DNA from: Desulfomonile tiedjei
GTDB lineage: Bacteria > Desulfobacterota > Desulfomonilia > Desulfomonilales > Desulfomonilaceae
Assembly (NCBI GenBank): GCA_020718965.1
Contig: DYRE01000020.1
Coordinates: 1 to 13,887 of the forward strand
DNA: 13,887 nt
Direction of reading: 5' to 3'
Part shown: positions 1 through 6,711 of the stretch, in pieces
Layout of the letters: every line of letters starts with the position of its first letter
Position numbering within the stretch: the stretch's first letter is position 1
Notes under the pieces: model-generated
Databases searched by the model: none
Seen by the model: the letters and a program-made list of their open reading frames with translations, nothing else
Told to the model about the DNA's origin: nothing
Made by a program: the position numbers and the translations under genes

Positions 1-36
1 GGATAGCTTTTTGAAACGCTTATTCCCTGAAATCAT
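1..36 (-). CDS. N-terminal start of an unidentified gene (partial, runs off left edge)
   Basis: Reading leftwards from position 36 there is an ATG followed by 11 further codons without a stop up to the window edge (MISGNKRFKKLS). An AAGGAG Shine-Dalgarno sequence lies at 44-49, with 7 nt between it and the ATG, which is close to ideal. The gene lies beyond the terminator at 161-190, so it would be a separate transcription unit. Twelve residues are too few to assign any function. The call rests only on the ribosome binding site and the open frame, so it could be chance. Confidence 0.45.
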   Translation of the reverse strand, partial: MISGNKRFKKLS

Positions 37-160
37 CTTTCAACTCCTTGGGTTACGTGTCATATATGTTTAAATTCCGCCAGGAACTATCGGGACAGCG
101 TAGATTAACAATACTATTACATCCACATTCTTGGGGCGGTCAAGAACATTCAAGAACAAG
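37..160. other. Intergenic region with a short tandem repeat
   Basis: No coding frame with a credible ribosome binding site is seen here. The only visible structure is an imperfect tandem direct repeat of 10 bp, TCAAGAACAT then TCAAGAACAA, at 140-159, next to the terminator. A promoter for the leftward gene starting at 36 should lie here, but no convincing -35/-10 pair was found. Confidence 0.4.
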
Positions 161-190
161 AAAAAGGCCCCTTTGATTATCGGGGCCTTT
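161..190 (-). terminator. Rho-independent terminator of the cytochrome c3 transcription unit
   Basis: There is a perfect 9-bp stem: AAAGGCCCC at 163-171 pairs with GGGGCCTTT at 182-190 around a 10-nt loop. Read on the minus strand, the stem is followed by a run of five T (165-161), so it ends transcription coming from the cytochrome gene, whose stop lies about 50 nt upstream of the stem. The plus-strand side has only TTTCTT, so function in that direction would be weaker. Confidence 0.85.
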
Positions 191-241
191 CTTAAAAGTG
201 AAAGCCGGTCAGTTAAATGCTGTCAATTGGAGAGCGTGCAA

Positions 242-649
242 CTATTTCGCTTTTTTCTCGTGACATTTTGCGCAGGTTACCGGGCCGGTTGGCTTGTTTT
301 CATTCTTCAGTTTCTTATGGCATTTCTGGCATGAGTCATGGTAAGCCTTCTCAAGTTTAACTATTTTTCCGTCAGCTTCCAGCTTGTGACATGCCGCGCA
401 CTTTTTAACTTCCTGTCCTTCTTGCCAAACGTTCTTGCCGTCCTTGAACTCATGATGACAATCAGTGCATTTTAGCGCTTTGTGCTTGACATGAGGAAAC
501 TTCACAGGCCCTTGTTTGAATTCCTTAAAAACATCGCCGGAATGAATTGTTAAGTCCGCTTCAGGGGCCTTGGTAGCCGCAATAGTAATCCCAACGGTAA
601 AACACAAAACGATTAGCAAGCAAAAAAAGATTTTTCCTTTAAGATACAT
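242..649 (-). CDS. Periplasmic tetrahaem cytochrome c3 family protein
   Basis: A 135-residue exported class III multihaem cytochrome c, a periplasmic low-potential electron carrier between hydrogenases or formate dehydrogenases and membrane electron-transfer complexes. Residues 1-25 form a signal peptide (MYLKGK, then a hydrophobic run to ITIAATKA). Four CxxCH haem-attachment motifs are visible: C61-H65, C84-H88, C107-H111 and C126-H130. Four further histidines sit where cytochrome c3 has its distal axial ligands: H53 and H56 (FPHVKH), H66 (directly after the first CxxCH) and H104 (AYHDSC). This predicts bis-His coordination of all four haems. All motifs are CxxCH; some Desulfovibrio c3 proteins use CxxxxCH for two of them. 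The ATG at 649 is chosen because GGGAGG lies 7 nt upstream and it begins the signal peptide; an in-frame TTG at 763 has no such support. The gene follows a hydrogenase maturation protease, which fits a role with hydrogenase. Confidence 0.93.
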   Translation of the reverse strand: MYLKGKIFFCLLIVLCFTVGITIAATKAPEADLTIHSGDVFKEFKQGPVKFPHVKHKALKCTDCHHEFKDGKNVWQEGQEVKKCAACHKLEADGKIVKLEKAYHDSCQKCHKKLKNENKPTGPVTCAKCHEKKAK

Positions 650-688
650 GATAGAGCCTCCCAACACTAATAAAGAATAGCATCGAAG

Positions 689-729
689 AACCCAGGGAAA
701 ACCTAGGTTTGTCTTTCCCTCTTTGGGTT
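689..729 (-). promoter_or_regulatory. Bulged stem-loop in the leader of the cytochrome c3 gene
   Basis: Between the maturation protease stop (760) and the cytochrome ATG (649), AACCCAGGGAAA (689-700) pairs with TTTCCC (714-719) and TGGGTT (724-729), leaving a 4-nt bulge (720-723) on one side. The loop contains the palindrome ACCTAGGT (701-708); AAACCTAGGTTT (699-710) is a perfect 12-bp palindrome that could form an alternative fold. There is no T run after it, so it is not a standard terminator. It could stabilise or process the downstream mRNA or serve as a protein site. The pairing is seen directly; the function is inferred. Confidence 0.4.
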
Positions 730-759
730 GTATTAAATTATCATAGCTGGGAATCAGGT

Positions 760-1248
760 TCAAACAATTTTTTGCGGATTTACGCCTAGCTTTTGAACTT
801 CAGAGATAACCATATCAACAAGATCGTCAATACGACCGGATATTTGTGGGCTCAACTCCAGACTAAACGGGTTTATGTCGACGGGCTCAATTCCAATTAA
901 AACCACGGACTTTGGTTCTTTGTCCACGAGAGCGCAGAGGTTCAAGGCTTCTATCAGGTCGCTGTCGTGAGCGGACTGCTTTACCCTGAGCCCCTTTGGC
1001 AAATCGGATTTCTCGAGTCTGTATAAAGTTCCAGGCTTGTCTCCACCCAAAACAGCGTCAACTACAACCAGGTGATCACTAACCTGTATGGTTGACATAA
1101 GCCACAACCCCTGAGTGCCACCGTCAACAAGACACACGTTGTCCGGGAAAACGTAGGTTTTCTTCAATTCCTCTACAACGCGTACGCCAACTCCCTCGTC
1201 TCGAAGAAGTATGTTACCTATGCCTAAAATAGTTATTTGTTCCGTCAT
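760..1248 (-). CDS. [NiFe]-hydrogenase maturation protease (HyaD/HybD/HycI family)
   Basis: A 162-residue cytoplasmic endopeptidase of the family that removes the C-terminal extension of the hydrogenase large subunit after nickel insertion. The family signature GIGNILLRDEGVG is at residues 9-21. The three nickel-recognition residues of E. coli HybD (Glu16, Asp62, His93) correspond by position to E18 (DEGVG), D64 (VVVDA) and H94 (SAHDSD). GIEP at 119-122 is also typical. Length is normal for the family. Its ATG overlaps the stop of dnaJ (ATGA at 1248-1245), so it is probably translationally coupled to dnaJ. No hydrogenase structural subunit is encoded in the window, so the client enzyme must lie elsewhere. 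The subtype (HyaD, HybD, HoxW and so on) cannot be decided from this sequence. Confidence 0.9.
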   Translation of the reverse strand: MTEQITILGIGNILLRDEGVGVRVVEELKKTYVFPDNVCLVDGGTQGLWLMSTIQVSDHLVVVDAVLGGDKPGTLYRLEKSDLPKGLRVKQSAHDSDLIEALNLCALVDKEPKSVVLIGIEPVDINPFSLELSPQISGRIDDLVDMVISEVQKLGVNPQKIV

Positions 1249-2336
1249 TTCTTTCTCGAGAAAAATCCTTTCTTCTTGACTGTGACCCGCTCTCCCTCAA
1301 TCTCGGCCAAACGTCTCAACAGTTCTTCCTGTTCCTGATTTATATCCTTGGGGGTTTGAATATACACCACCGATATCAGATCTCCACGACCTCTACCCCT
1401 TAGGTGAGGAATGCCTTTACCCGGAATCCTAAAATTCTGACCGGCCTGAGTTGCTTTTGGGATCTGAATCTTCTCAGTTCCCTCAAGAGTGGGGACTTCG
1501 ACCTCACCACCTAGCGTAGCGGTCGCAAACCCAATTGGCGTAAGCACTACAACGTCATCCCCCTCTCTCTTGAATATCTCATGGGGTCTGACATTCAAAT
1601 AAACATAAAGGTCGCCTGAGGGCGCTCCAAAATCTCCAGGCTCTCCCTCTCCGTTAAGACGCAAACGAGAACCACTCTCTACTCCTGGAGGAATCTTCAG
1701 GGAAAGTTTTTTGGAAATCAGCACTCTACCAACACCCCCGCATTTTTCACACGGGTCGGTGACAACTGTTCCACCTCCCTGGCAGGTCGGACAGGTTGTG
1801 CTAATTGAAAAAAAACCCTGGGATCTTGTTACTTGGCCTCTTCCTCCACACGTAGAGCAAACCGACGGTTGGGCGCCACCCTTGGTCCCTAATCCATGAC
1901 ATGCTTCACAAGGTTCATGTTTGGAGACCTCGAATTCAGTTTCTTTCCCAAAGGCGGCTTCCAGAAAATCTATCGACAAATCCATTCTCAAATCCGGACC
2001 CTTGCGCACCCGGTTCGATCGATTCCCCCCGAAACCGAAGAATTCTTCGAAAACGTCTCCAAAAGACGAGAAAATATCATCAAAATTACGAAAACCAGTG
2101 AAGCCCTGCTGTTGCAAACCTGCATGGCCAAACCGGTCATAGACTTTACGTTTCTCTCCGTCGCTGAGAACTTCGTACGCTTCGGCCGCTTCCTTGAATT
2201 TTTCCTCGGCTTCCTTGTCCCCCTTGTTGCGGTCAGGGTGGTATTGCAGAGCAAGTTTTCGATAGGCCTTCTTGATCTCGTCGGTCCCAGCGCTTTTGCC
2301 TAAACTAAGGACCTCATAATAGTCTCTTTTTGTCAT
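1245..2336 (-). CDS. dnaJ: Chaperone protein DnaJ (Hsp40 type I)
   Basis: A 363-residue co-chaperone that stimulates DnaK ATPase activity and delivers unfolded proteins. The J domain occupies about residues 4-70 with HPD at 33-35. A Gly/Phe-rich segment follows at about 77-105. The zinc-binding domain has four CxxCxGxG repeats: C143/C146, C160/C163, C182/C185 and C196/C199. The C-terminal substrate-binding domains run from about 205 to 335, including LKIPPGVESGSRLRL. All type I DnaJ hallmarks are intact and the length is normal. The ATG at 2336 has a GGAG only 2 nt upstream, so initiation may be modest. dnaK and grpE are not adjacent; instead dnaJ is co-translated with a hydrogenase maturation protease. 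The organism may carry another dnaJ beside dnaK. Confidence 0.96.
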   Translation of the reverse strand: MTKRDYYEVLSLGKSAGTDEIKKAYRKLALQYHPDRNKGDKEAEEKFKEAAEAYEVLSDGEKRKVYDRFGHAGLQQQGFTGFRNFDDIFSSFGDVFEEFFGFGGNRSNRVRKGPDLRMDLSIDFLEAAFGKETEFEVSKHEPCEACHGLGTKGGAQPSVCSTCGGRGQVTRSQGFFSISTTCPTCQGGGTVVTDPCEKCGGVGRVLISKKLSLKIPPGVESGSRLRLNGEGEPGDFGAPSGDLYVYLNVRPHEIFKREGDDVVVLTPIGFATATLGGEVEVPTLEGTEKIQIPKATQAGQNFRIPGKGIPHLRGRGRGDLISVVYIQTPKDINQEQEELLRRLAEIEGERVTVKKKGFFSRKK

Positions 2337-2424
2337 GGCTCCAACTCAGACAGTCTTGATTGATCTCTAGAACTTAAAATCTAACTCAGCCAAGTAAATC
2401 ATATGCGCACACTTGACGAGTTTG

Positions 2425-2655
2425 TCATCCTTGCGCTGAAATTTTTATTTCAGATTCGTTCAGGCTGCCATCGGGCTTCTGCTCACAAGGCGTTAACTCG
2501 CCTTGTTTGGTGAGCATATTTATCAGACACGCTCCCCGATACTGGCAATAAATTCGGGGACTATGACAGCAAGCGCACTCCTCACACATATAATTCCCAT
2601 CTTTTTGGCAATAGTATGTCCCCGGACGATCCGGATGCCTGTAGCACATGTTCAT
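2425..2655 (-). CDS. Small Cys-rich protein with B-box-like zinc finger
   Basis: A 76-residue protein dominated by a treble of zinc-ligand pairs. C4-x2-H7, C16-x2-D19 and C24-x2-C27 reproduce the spacing of a B-box-type zinc finger (CxxH, then CxxD, then CxxC). They are followed by C29, C30, H31, C37 and C43, which could bind a second metal; C57 is isolated. The C-terminal 25 residues are polar and look disordered. There is no signal peptide or membrane segment, so it is probably cytoplasmic. The ATG at 2655 is chosen because GGAGG (2667-2671) lies 11 nt upstream; the longer TTG start at 2679 would place this GGAGG inside the gene. It stands 88 nt before dnaJ on the same strand. Function is unknown; a zinc-structured adaptor is inference only. 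Confidence 0.75.
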   Translation of the reverse strand: MNMCYRHPDRPGTYYCQKDGNYMCEECACCHSPRIYCQYRGACLINMLTKQGELTPCEQKPDGSLNESEIKISAQG

Positions 2656-2882
2656 CTCTAGCACAACCTCCGTATACAAGAACGCAAAGCGACCTTTTTA
2701 CCGCTGTGATATTTTCCTCGGATTTGATCAATACCTCTTTATTAAAATCAAGGCTGGACAAATGACAGTCAATGATACCTATAAAATGTAAGCGCCCCTA
2801 TTCACTGTCATTCACGCTCAACGGTCATATGAGTGAAACCGAAATTCTTCCACGATTCGAAGTCAGCCTACCTGTTTGACTA
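2656..2882. other. Intergenic region with a 9-bp inverted repeat
   Basis: No gene is seen. A perfect 9-bp inverted repeat is present: AATGACAGT at 2761-2769 and ACTGTCATT at 2804-2812, separated by 34 nt. The left arm overlaps a near-palindrome, TGACAGTCA (2763-2771). A further pair, TTCACT (2801-2806) and AGTGAA (2832-2837), overlaps the right arm. These may be operator sites for the B-box/dnaJ genes. On the minus strand TTGACT is present downstream of the repeat (2773-2768), but no good -10 stands at the right distance. No clear terminator for the metallohydrolase gene was found. Confidence 0.3.
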
Positions 2883-3512
2883 TCAGATAAAGACGTTCTC
2901 CCTTTTTTCCCTCCCTATAGTCGACGTAGGGGTGACCCCGTAGTTGTGGCCCGGTAACACGATAGTGTCTTCCGGAAGAGAAAATAACTTGTTCTTGATG
3001 GTCGCCTGTAGAACTTCGTAAGAGCCTCCAGGAAGATCAGTCCTGCCCACTCCTCCAACAAAAAGAGTGTCCCCAGTGATCACATGGCCCTTAAAGTAAA
3101 GGCATATTCCACCACGGGTATGACCGGGAGTGTGAATTACGCTCACCGACTCATTACCAAAACAGATTGAATCTCCGTCTTTAAGCAAAATGGTCGGAGG
3201 AGGCGAAGGTTCGGCTCCAAACATGGCGAGCATACCAAGATTGGGGTGCAGGAGTTCCGGAGCCTCGAGTTCATGGATTGCAATCGCGGCGGATGTAGCT
3301 TCCTGAGCTTCTTTGTTGCCAGACACATGATCGACATGGCTGTGAGTATTAACGATGTGAGTTATTTGCTTTATCCCTCTGGCCTTGGCTCTGCTGAGAA
3401 TAGGGCCAGCAGGACCGCCTGGATCTATAACTATGCCGACACCCGTTTTTTCATCTCCCAACACATAACAGAAGATTTCGAAACCACCAATTTGTATTTG
3501 TTCTATTAGCAT
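2883..3512 (-). CDS. Metallo-beta-lactamase fold hydrolase (glyoxalase II-like)
   Basis: A 209-residue cytoplasmic enzyme of the MBL superfamily, in the compact group often annotated as hydroxyacylglutathione hydrolase-like. The dinuclear metal motif THSHVDH gives H57, H59, D61 and H62; further ligands are H131 (TPGHTRGG), D148 (TGDTLF) and H189 (LPGHNYG). The segment LFVGGVGRTDLPGG is typical of this group. It lacks the longer glutathione-binding C-terminal domain of true glyoxalase II, so the substrate is open. Its ATG overlaps the last codons of the radical SAM gene by 7 nt (ATGCTAA), which implies coupled translation and perhaps a linked role in haem synthesis or thioester/thiol chemistry. 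That link is inference; only the fold and metal site are read from the sequence. Confidence 0.85.
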   Translation of the reverse strand: MLIEQIQIGGFEIFCYVLGDEKTGVGIVIDPGGPAGPILSRAKARGIKQITHIVNTHSHVDHVSGNKEAQEATSAAIAIHELEAPELLHPNLGMLAMFGAEPSPPPTILLKDGDSICFGNESVSVIHTPGHTRGGICLYFKGHVITGDTLFVGGVGRTDLPGGSYEVLQATIKNKLFSLPEDTIVLPGHNYGVTPTSTIGREKRENVFI

Positions 3513-4579
3513 TTACTACTCCGATGTTTAGTTAAAGCGGGGGGCTGGTAAGCGCAGTATGGCTCTTCAGCCATATGTCTTCCGGTCAACTCGTAGGCTC
3601 TGGCTCTACATCCGCCACAAAAACGGACGTAGTCACATTTACCGCATTTTCCCTCGAGAAGCTTAAAATTCCTAAGTTCTTTGAACAACTCAGATTCCCT
3701 CCAGACGCGACCAAAACCACCATCCTTTATGGACCCAGCCTTGTCGTCGAAATAGCCACACGGCTGAACATCTCCGATGTGCGAAACAAACACAAACGAT
3801 AGGCCGCCAAGGCATCCTCTAGTGTGCGCATTCAGTCCAAAAGTATCCCCGTTGACATCAATATGTTCTTTGGCGGCCTGCTGTCTTAAAATCCTGTAAT
3901 ATTGCGGTGCGCAGGTTGCCTTTGTTTCCAGACTGGTTTTTCTTCCGATCTGATAGAATTCCAGCAAGGTTTCCTCATACTCTTGAGGTCCCATTTCCTC
4001 ACCGGACATGTCACGCGCCCTACCCGTGGGCACAAGCAAAAACACATGAAACGCTTTGGCCTGGAGTTTCTCGGCAAGCCTGACCATGTCTTTGAGCTGC
4101 CCCCTGTTACGCTTCGTAAGAGTAGTATTTATCTGAACATCCACACCCGAAGATTTCAGACATTCAATACCGTTCAGCGAATTTTCAAAGGCGCCCAAAA
4201 CTCCACGGAACGCGTCGTGATCTTTCGCAGTTGGACCATCAAGGCTGACGCTTGCGCGTGGAATTCCTACTCTTGCAATTTCTCCGGCTATTTCGCCGGT
4301 AACCAGCGCGCCATTCGTCGCAATCACTGCCCTCAAGCCAGATTTTATGGCATGGTCTGCCAGAGGGAAAAAATCTTTGCGGAGTAATGGTTCCCCGCCG
4401 GTCATTATAAGTATAGGGGTACCCTCTTCCCTGATTTCGTCAATCAATTTTACGCCTTCTTGATAAGTCAGTTCATTGTCATCGCCTTGTTCAGAAGCTC
4501 CGGCCCTGCAATGAACACACTTAAGATTACATCGCCTCGTCATCTCCCAGGCGACCAGCCTCAATGAAAACGGTTTCAA
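3506..4579 (-). CDS. ahbD: Radical SAM haem b synthase AhbD-like (SPASM domain)
   Basis: A 357-residue radical SAM enzyme. The first cluster motif is C17-x3-C21-x2-C24 within RRCNLKCVHCRA; GGEP (61-64) and VSLDG (111-115) follow. The C-terminal SPASM-type region supplies C256, C274, C312, C315, C321, C324 and C342 for auxiliary Fe-S clusters (CGKCDYVRFCGGCRA). The start RLVAWEMTRRCNL is characteristic of AhbD, which oxidatively decarboxylates two propionates of Fe-coproporphyrin III to give haem b in the sirohaem-dependent route used by sulfate reducers and archaea. It follows hemB by 2 nt, which supports this role. The start is TTG: AAGAGG within the last hemB codons acts as its ribosome binding site, and there is no ATG before the cluster motif except M13. 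A NirJ- or other SPASM-type peptide-modifying enzyme is the main alternative, made less likely by context. Confidence 0.8.
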   Translation of the reverse strand: MKPFSLRLVAWEMTRRCNLKCVHCRAGASEQGDDNELTYQEGVKLIDEIREEGTPILIMTGGEPLLRKDFFPLADHAIKSGLRAVIATNGALVTGEIAGEIARVGIPRASVSLDGPTAKDHDAFRGVLGAFENSLNGIECLKSSGVDVQINTTLTKRNRGQLKDMVRLAEKLQAKAFHVFLLVPTGRARDMSGEEMGPQEYEETLLEFYQIGRKTSLETKATCAPQYYRILRQQAAKEHIDVNGDTFGLNAHTRGCLGGLSFVFVSHIGDVQPCGYFDDKAGSIKDGGFGRVWRESELFKELRNFKLLEGKCGKCDYVRFCGGCRARAYELTGRHMAEEPYCAYQPPALTKHRSSKC

Positions 4580-4581
4580 TT

Positions 4582-5571
4582 TTACCTCTTGGCCTCAGCC
4601 TTACCAAGCGCTCTAGCCGCTTCCAGAGCATGGTAGGTTATTATAATGTCGGCTCCCGCTCTCTTGATCGAAGTCAACACTTCAAGCATACATCTTTCAC
4701 CGTCTACCCAACCATTTTGTGAGGCTGCCTTGAGCATCGAATATTCTCCACTCACGTTATAGGCTGCAACGGGACGGTTGAACGAGGATTTGACTCTCCA
4801 TATGATGTCAAGGTATGAAAGAGCGGGTTTGACCATAACAATGTCGGCTCCTTCGTCAATGTCGAGTTCTACTTCTCTAAGCGCTTCATCGCCGTTTGCA
4901 GGGTCCATTTGATATGATTTTCTGTCACCGAATTGCGGAGCTGACTGCGCAGCATCTCTGAAAGGACCGTAGAAGGCTGAACAATATTTGGCTGAATAGG
5001 CCATTATTGGAATATATTCGTAACCTGACTCATCAAGCGCTTCCCTGATTGCGCCCACTCTACCGTCCATCATGTCGCTTGGGGCTACCATGTCAGATCC
5101 AGCTCGGGCATGCGAAATCGATACTTTTGCGAGTAAGTCCAAAGTCGGATCATTGTCCACAGTTTCGCCGGATATAACTCCGCAGTGGCCGTGGTCAGTA
5201 TATTCGCACAAACAGACGTCAGTCACTACCGTAAGATCTGGAGAAATATCTTTGACCCTTTTAATCGCCTGCTGGATAACACCATCGTTTGCGTAAGCCT
5301 GCGAGCCAAGAGCGTCTTTCTTGGAAGGTACGCCAAAAAGAATTACAGCGGAAACTCCCGAGTCAACAACCTGTTTAATCTCTTTTGCAAGGATGTCCGG
5401 CGAATACTGGAATTGTCCCGGCATTGAAGCCAAAGGCATCTTGATCGCCTTTCCTTCAACAACAAACATTGGAAAAATAAAATCCGACGCATCTAAATAA
5501 GTCTCTCGGATCATTTGTCGGAAAGCCTTAGATTGTCTCAGTCGCCTGGGTCTATATTCGGGAAATCTCAT
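4582..5571 (-). CDS. hemB: Delta-aminolevulinic acid dehydratase (porphobilinogen synthase)
   Basis: A 329-residue cytoplasmic enzyme that condenses two 5-aminolevulinates to porphobilinogen, the common tetrapyrrole precursor. The two active-site lysines are K195 (AYSAKYCSAFYGPFRDA) and K248 (MVKPA, the Schiff-base lysine). The zinc site DVCLCEYTDHGHCG provides C120, C122 and C130, so this is a zinc-dependent type. Length is normal. The ATG at 5571 is preceded by GGAG with a 5-nt spacing. It is the first gene of the leftward run, with a near-consensus promoter 36 nt upstream, and is followed by ahbD with only 2 nt between them. The pairing of an early and a late haem gene fits the sirohaem-dependent pathway. 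Confidence 0.97.
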   Translation of the reverse strand: MRFPEYRPRRLRQSKAFRQMIRETYLDASDFIFPMFVVEGKAIKMPLASMPGQFQYSPDILAKEIKQVVDSGVSAVILFGVPSKKDALGSQAYANDGVIQQAIKRVKDISPDLTVVTDVCLCEYTDHGHCGVISGETVDNDPTLDLLAKVSISHARAGSDMVAPSDMMDGRVGAIREALDESGYEYIPIMAYSAKYCSAFYGPFRDAAQSAPQFGDRKSYQMDPANGDEALREVELDIDEGADIVMVKPALSYLDIIWRVKSSFNRPVAAYNVSGEYSMLKAASQNGWVDGERCMLEVLTSIKRAGADIIITYHALEAARALGKAEAKR

Positions 5572-5606
5572 TTCATCTCCAGGATTATTGAATATCGTTA
5601 AGAGAA

Positions 5607-5635
5607 CCTATAGTCTCAGTAGAAATACGTGTCAA
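5607..5635 (-). promoter_or_regulatory. Sigma-70-type promoter for hemB-ahbD
   Basis: On the minus strand a perfect -35 TTGACA (5635-5630) is followed after 17 bp by TATAGG (5612-5607). Transcription would start near 5600 and give a leader of about 30 nt before the hemB ATG at 5571. A weaker rightward pair, TTGAAT (5588-5593) and TATAGT (5609-5614) with a 15-bp spacer, overlaps it and could serve the divergent deacetylase gene. This position also argues that the deacetylase starts well downstream of 5588. Confidence 0.6.
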
Positions 5636-5746
5636 TGTGGGGTGGCCATAATTTCCTGGCCCTGGCTTCGAAGGGGCTATCTCCAAAAAGGTGATATTTT
5701 GAACTGTTGTGACATCAGTCCCAGAGATACAAATATTCAGAATAAA

Positions 5747-6529
5747 ATGTCAATGATTGTTCAAGGTGCTAGAATCAGGACCCTTTTTGTTTTTGCTCAT
5801 CCCGACGATGATGTGTTCATTACAGGCATGATGAATAAATATCTCCGATCTGGATGCAGAATTCGGGCCGTGTGGCTTACCAGCGGAGGATATTTTGGTG
5901 GACAGCGCCGCAGAGAGCAGGAAATAAGGTTGGCCACATCGAAACTGGGATTATCTTCGGGAGATTATGACTTACTTAGATTGCCTGACCTTGGACTTAT
6001 AACTTGCATGGATGAGGCCGCTTCAGCGCTATCAGCAATCTTGAACAATTTCAGACCTGATACGGTCTTTGTGACCGCATTCGAAGGTGGGCATCCTGAT
6101 CACGACGCGGCAAATTTCATTGTATATGAAGCGGAATTTCGGGCAAAACTTAATTGTCATATTTTTGAATTTCCACTCTATAATGGGGCCGGATCTTTTG
6201 TAACATGGCGATGGCTCATCAACGCGTTTCCACCAGGTGGACCATCGACATATTTTGAGCCGCTAGAAGACATAGACATCAATTGTAAATACAATTCGAT
6301 GAAGATTTACGCGAGTCAGTGGGTGTACATGATTCCCGCCCGTCTGGCCAGGTCCAGGGACTTCTTGAAAAGTCATGGGGAACTTTACCGTCCGTGCCCT
6401 CCAGCTAGAAACCACAGGATACCTCCCCACAATGGGAAACTTAACTACGAGCGGTGGTTCAACCGGTTCATGAAGATAAAGTTCACTGATTTCGCTAGGG
6501 CCGTAGCGGCAGTTCGTACATATTTTTAA
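5747..6529 (+). CDS. PIG-L / LmbE-family N-acetyl-sugar deacetylase
   Basis: A 260-residue zinc deacetylase-like protein; the family removes N-acetyl groups from GlcNAc-containing substrates such as GlcNAc-inositol or surface sugars. The hallmark AHPDDD is at residues 17-22, where H18 and D21 match MshB zinc ligands and D20 the catalytic base. HPDH at 116-119 provides the third zinc ligand (H119). RRREQEIR (55-61) fits the family's conserved Arg/Glu segment. The start is uncertain. ATG 5747 (or 5753) places the beta-strand before AHPDD near the N-terminus as usual, but has a weak ribosome binding site. An upstream TTG at 5699 has AAAAAGG in front of it and would add 16 residues. The open frame extends to 5588 but overlaps the hemB promoter. 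It is monocistronic and divergent from hemB; no glycosyltransferase neighbours reveal the substrate. Confidence 0.85.
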   Translation: MSMIVQGARIRTLFVFAHPDDDVFITGMMNKYLRSGCRIRAVWLTSGGYFGGQRRREQEIRLATSKLGLSSGDYDLLRLPDLGLITCMDEAASALSAILNNFRPDTVFVTAFEGGHPDHDAANFIVYEAEFRAKLNCHIFEFPLYNGAGSFVTWRWLINAFPPGGPSTYFEPLEDIDINCKYNSMKIYASQWVYMIPARLARSRDFLKSHGELYRPCPPARNHRIPPHNGKLNYERWFNRFMKIKFTDFARAVAAVRTYF

Positions 6530-6612
6530 ACCTGAATGTGAGGAGATGAAATCTTTCCTGACCTAATCCTCTTCATCCTAAGTTTTTTGAAGATGATTAT
6601 TGTGTGCTATTG

Positions 6613-6652
6613 TGTTTGAAAAATTGTTTTGTCAAACATATTTAATTAAAAT
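6613..6652 (+). promoter_or_regulatory. Inverted repeat and possible promoter upstream of iorAB
   Basis: A perfect 7-bp inverted repeat, TGTTTGA (6613-6619) and TCAAACA (6632-6638), has a 12-nt centre; AAA (6621-6623) can further pair with TTT (6628-6630) after one mismatch. It overlaps a weak promoter candidate, TTGTTT (6624-6629), 17 bp, TAAAAT (6647-6652), that would drive iorAB from about 60 nt before the ATG. A repressor bound here would cover the -35 region. The symmetry is seen; the regulatory role is inferred. The rest of 6530-6711 shows only a weak hairpin (TCTTCA ... TGAAGA) without a T run. Confidence 0.4.
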
Positions 6653-6711
6653 ACGGGACGACAAGACTCTTGTTTCTTTAATCTTGGCTGAATCGGAGCG
6701 GTAAACCCAAT

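Noticed and set aside
140..159. Tandem 10-bp repeat as a CRISPR or satellite
   Set aside because: It has only two imperfect units with no spacers.
131..334. Plus-strand frame of 67 codons
   Set aside because: It runs through the terminator hairpin and antisense to the cytochrome gene, with no ribosome binding site.
650..763. N-terminal extension of the cytochrome gene from a TTG at 763
   Set aside because: The extension has no ribosome binding site and would bury the signal peptide about 38 residues inside the protein; ATG 649 has GGGAGG and begins the signal peptide.
3902..4387. 161-codon plus-strand frame antisense to ahbD
   Set aside because: It is fully inside a well-supported gene, has no ribosome binding site and no recognisable domain.
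5588..5746. Longer start for the PIG-L deacetylase (TTG 5588)
   Set aside because: It overlaps the hemB promoter, adds Cys/Trp-rich sequence not typical of the family, and has no ribosome binding site; TTG 5699 remains possible.
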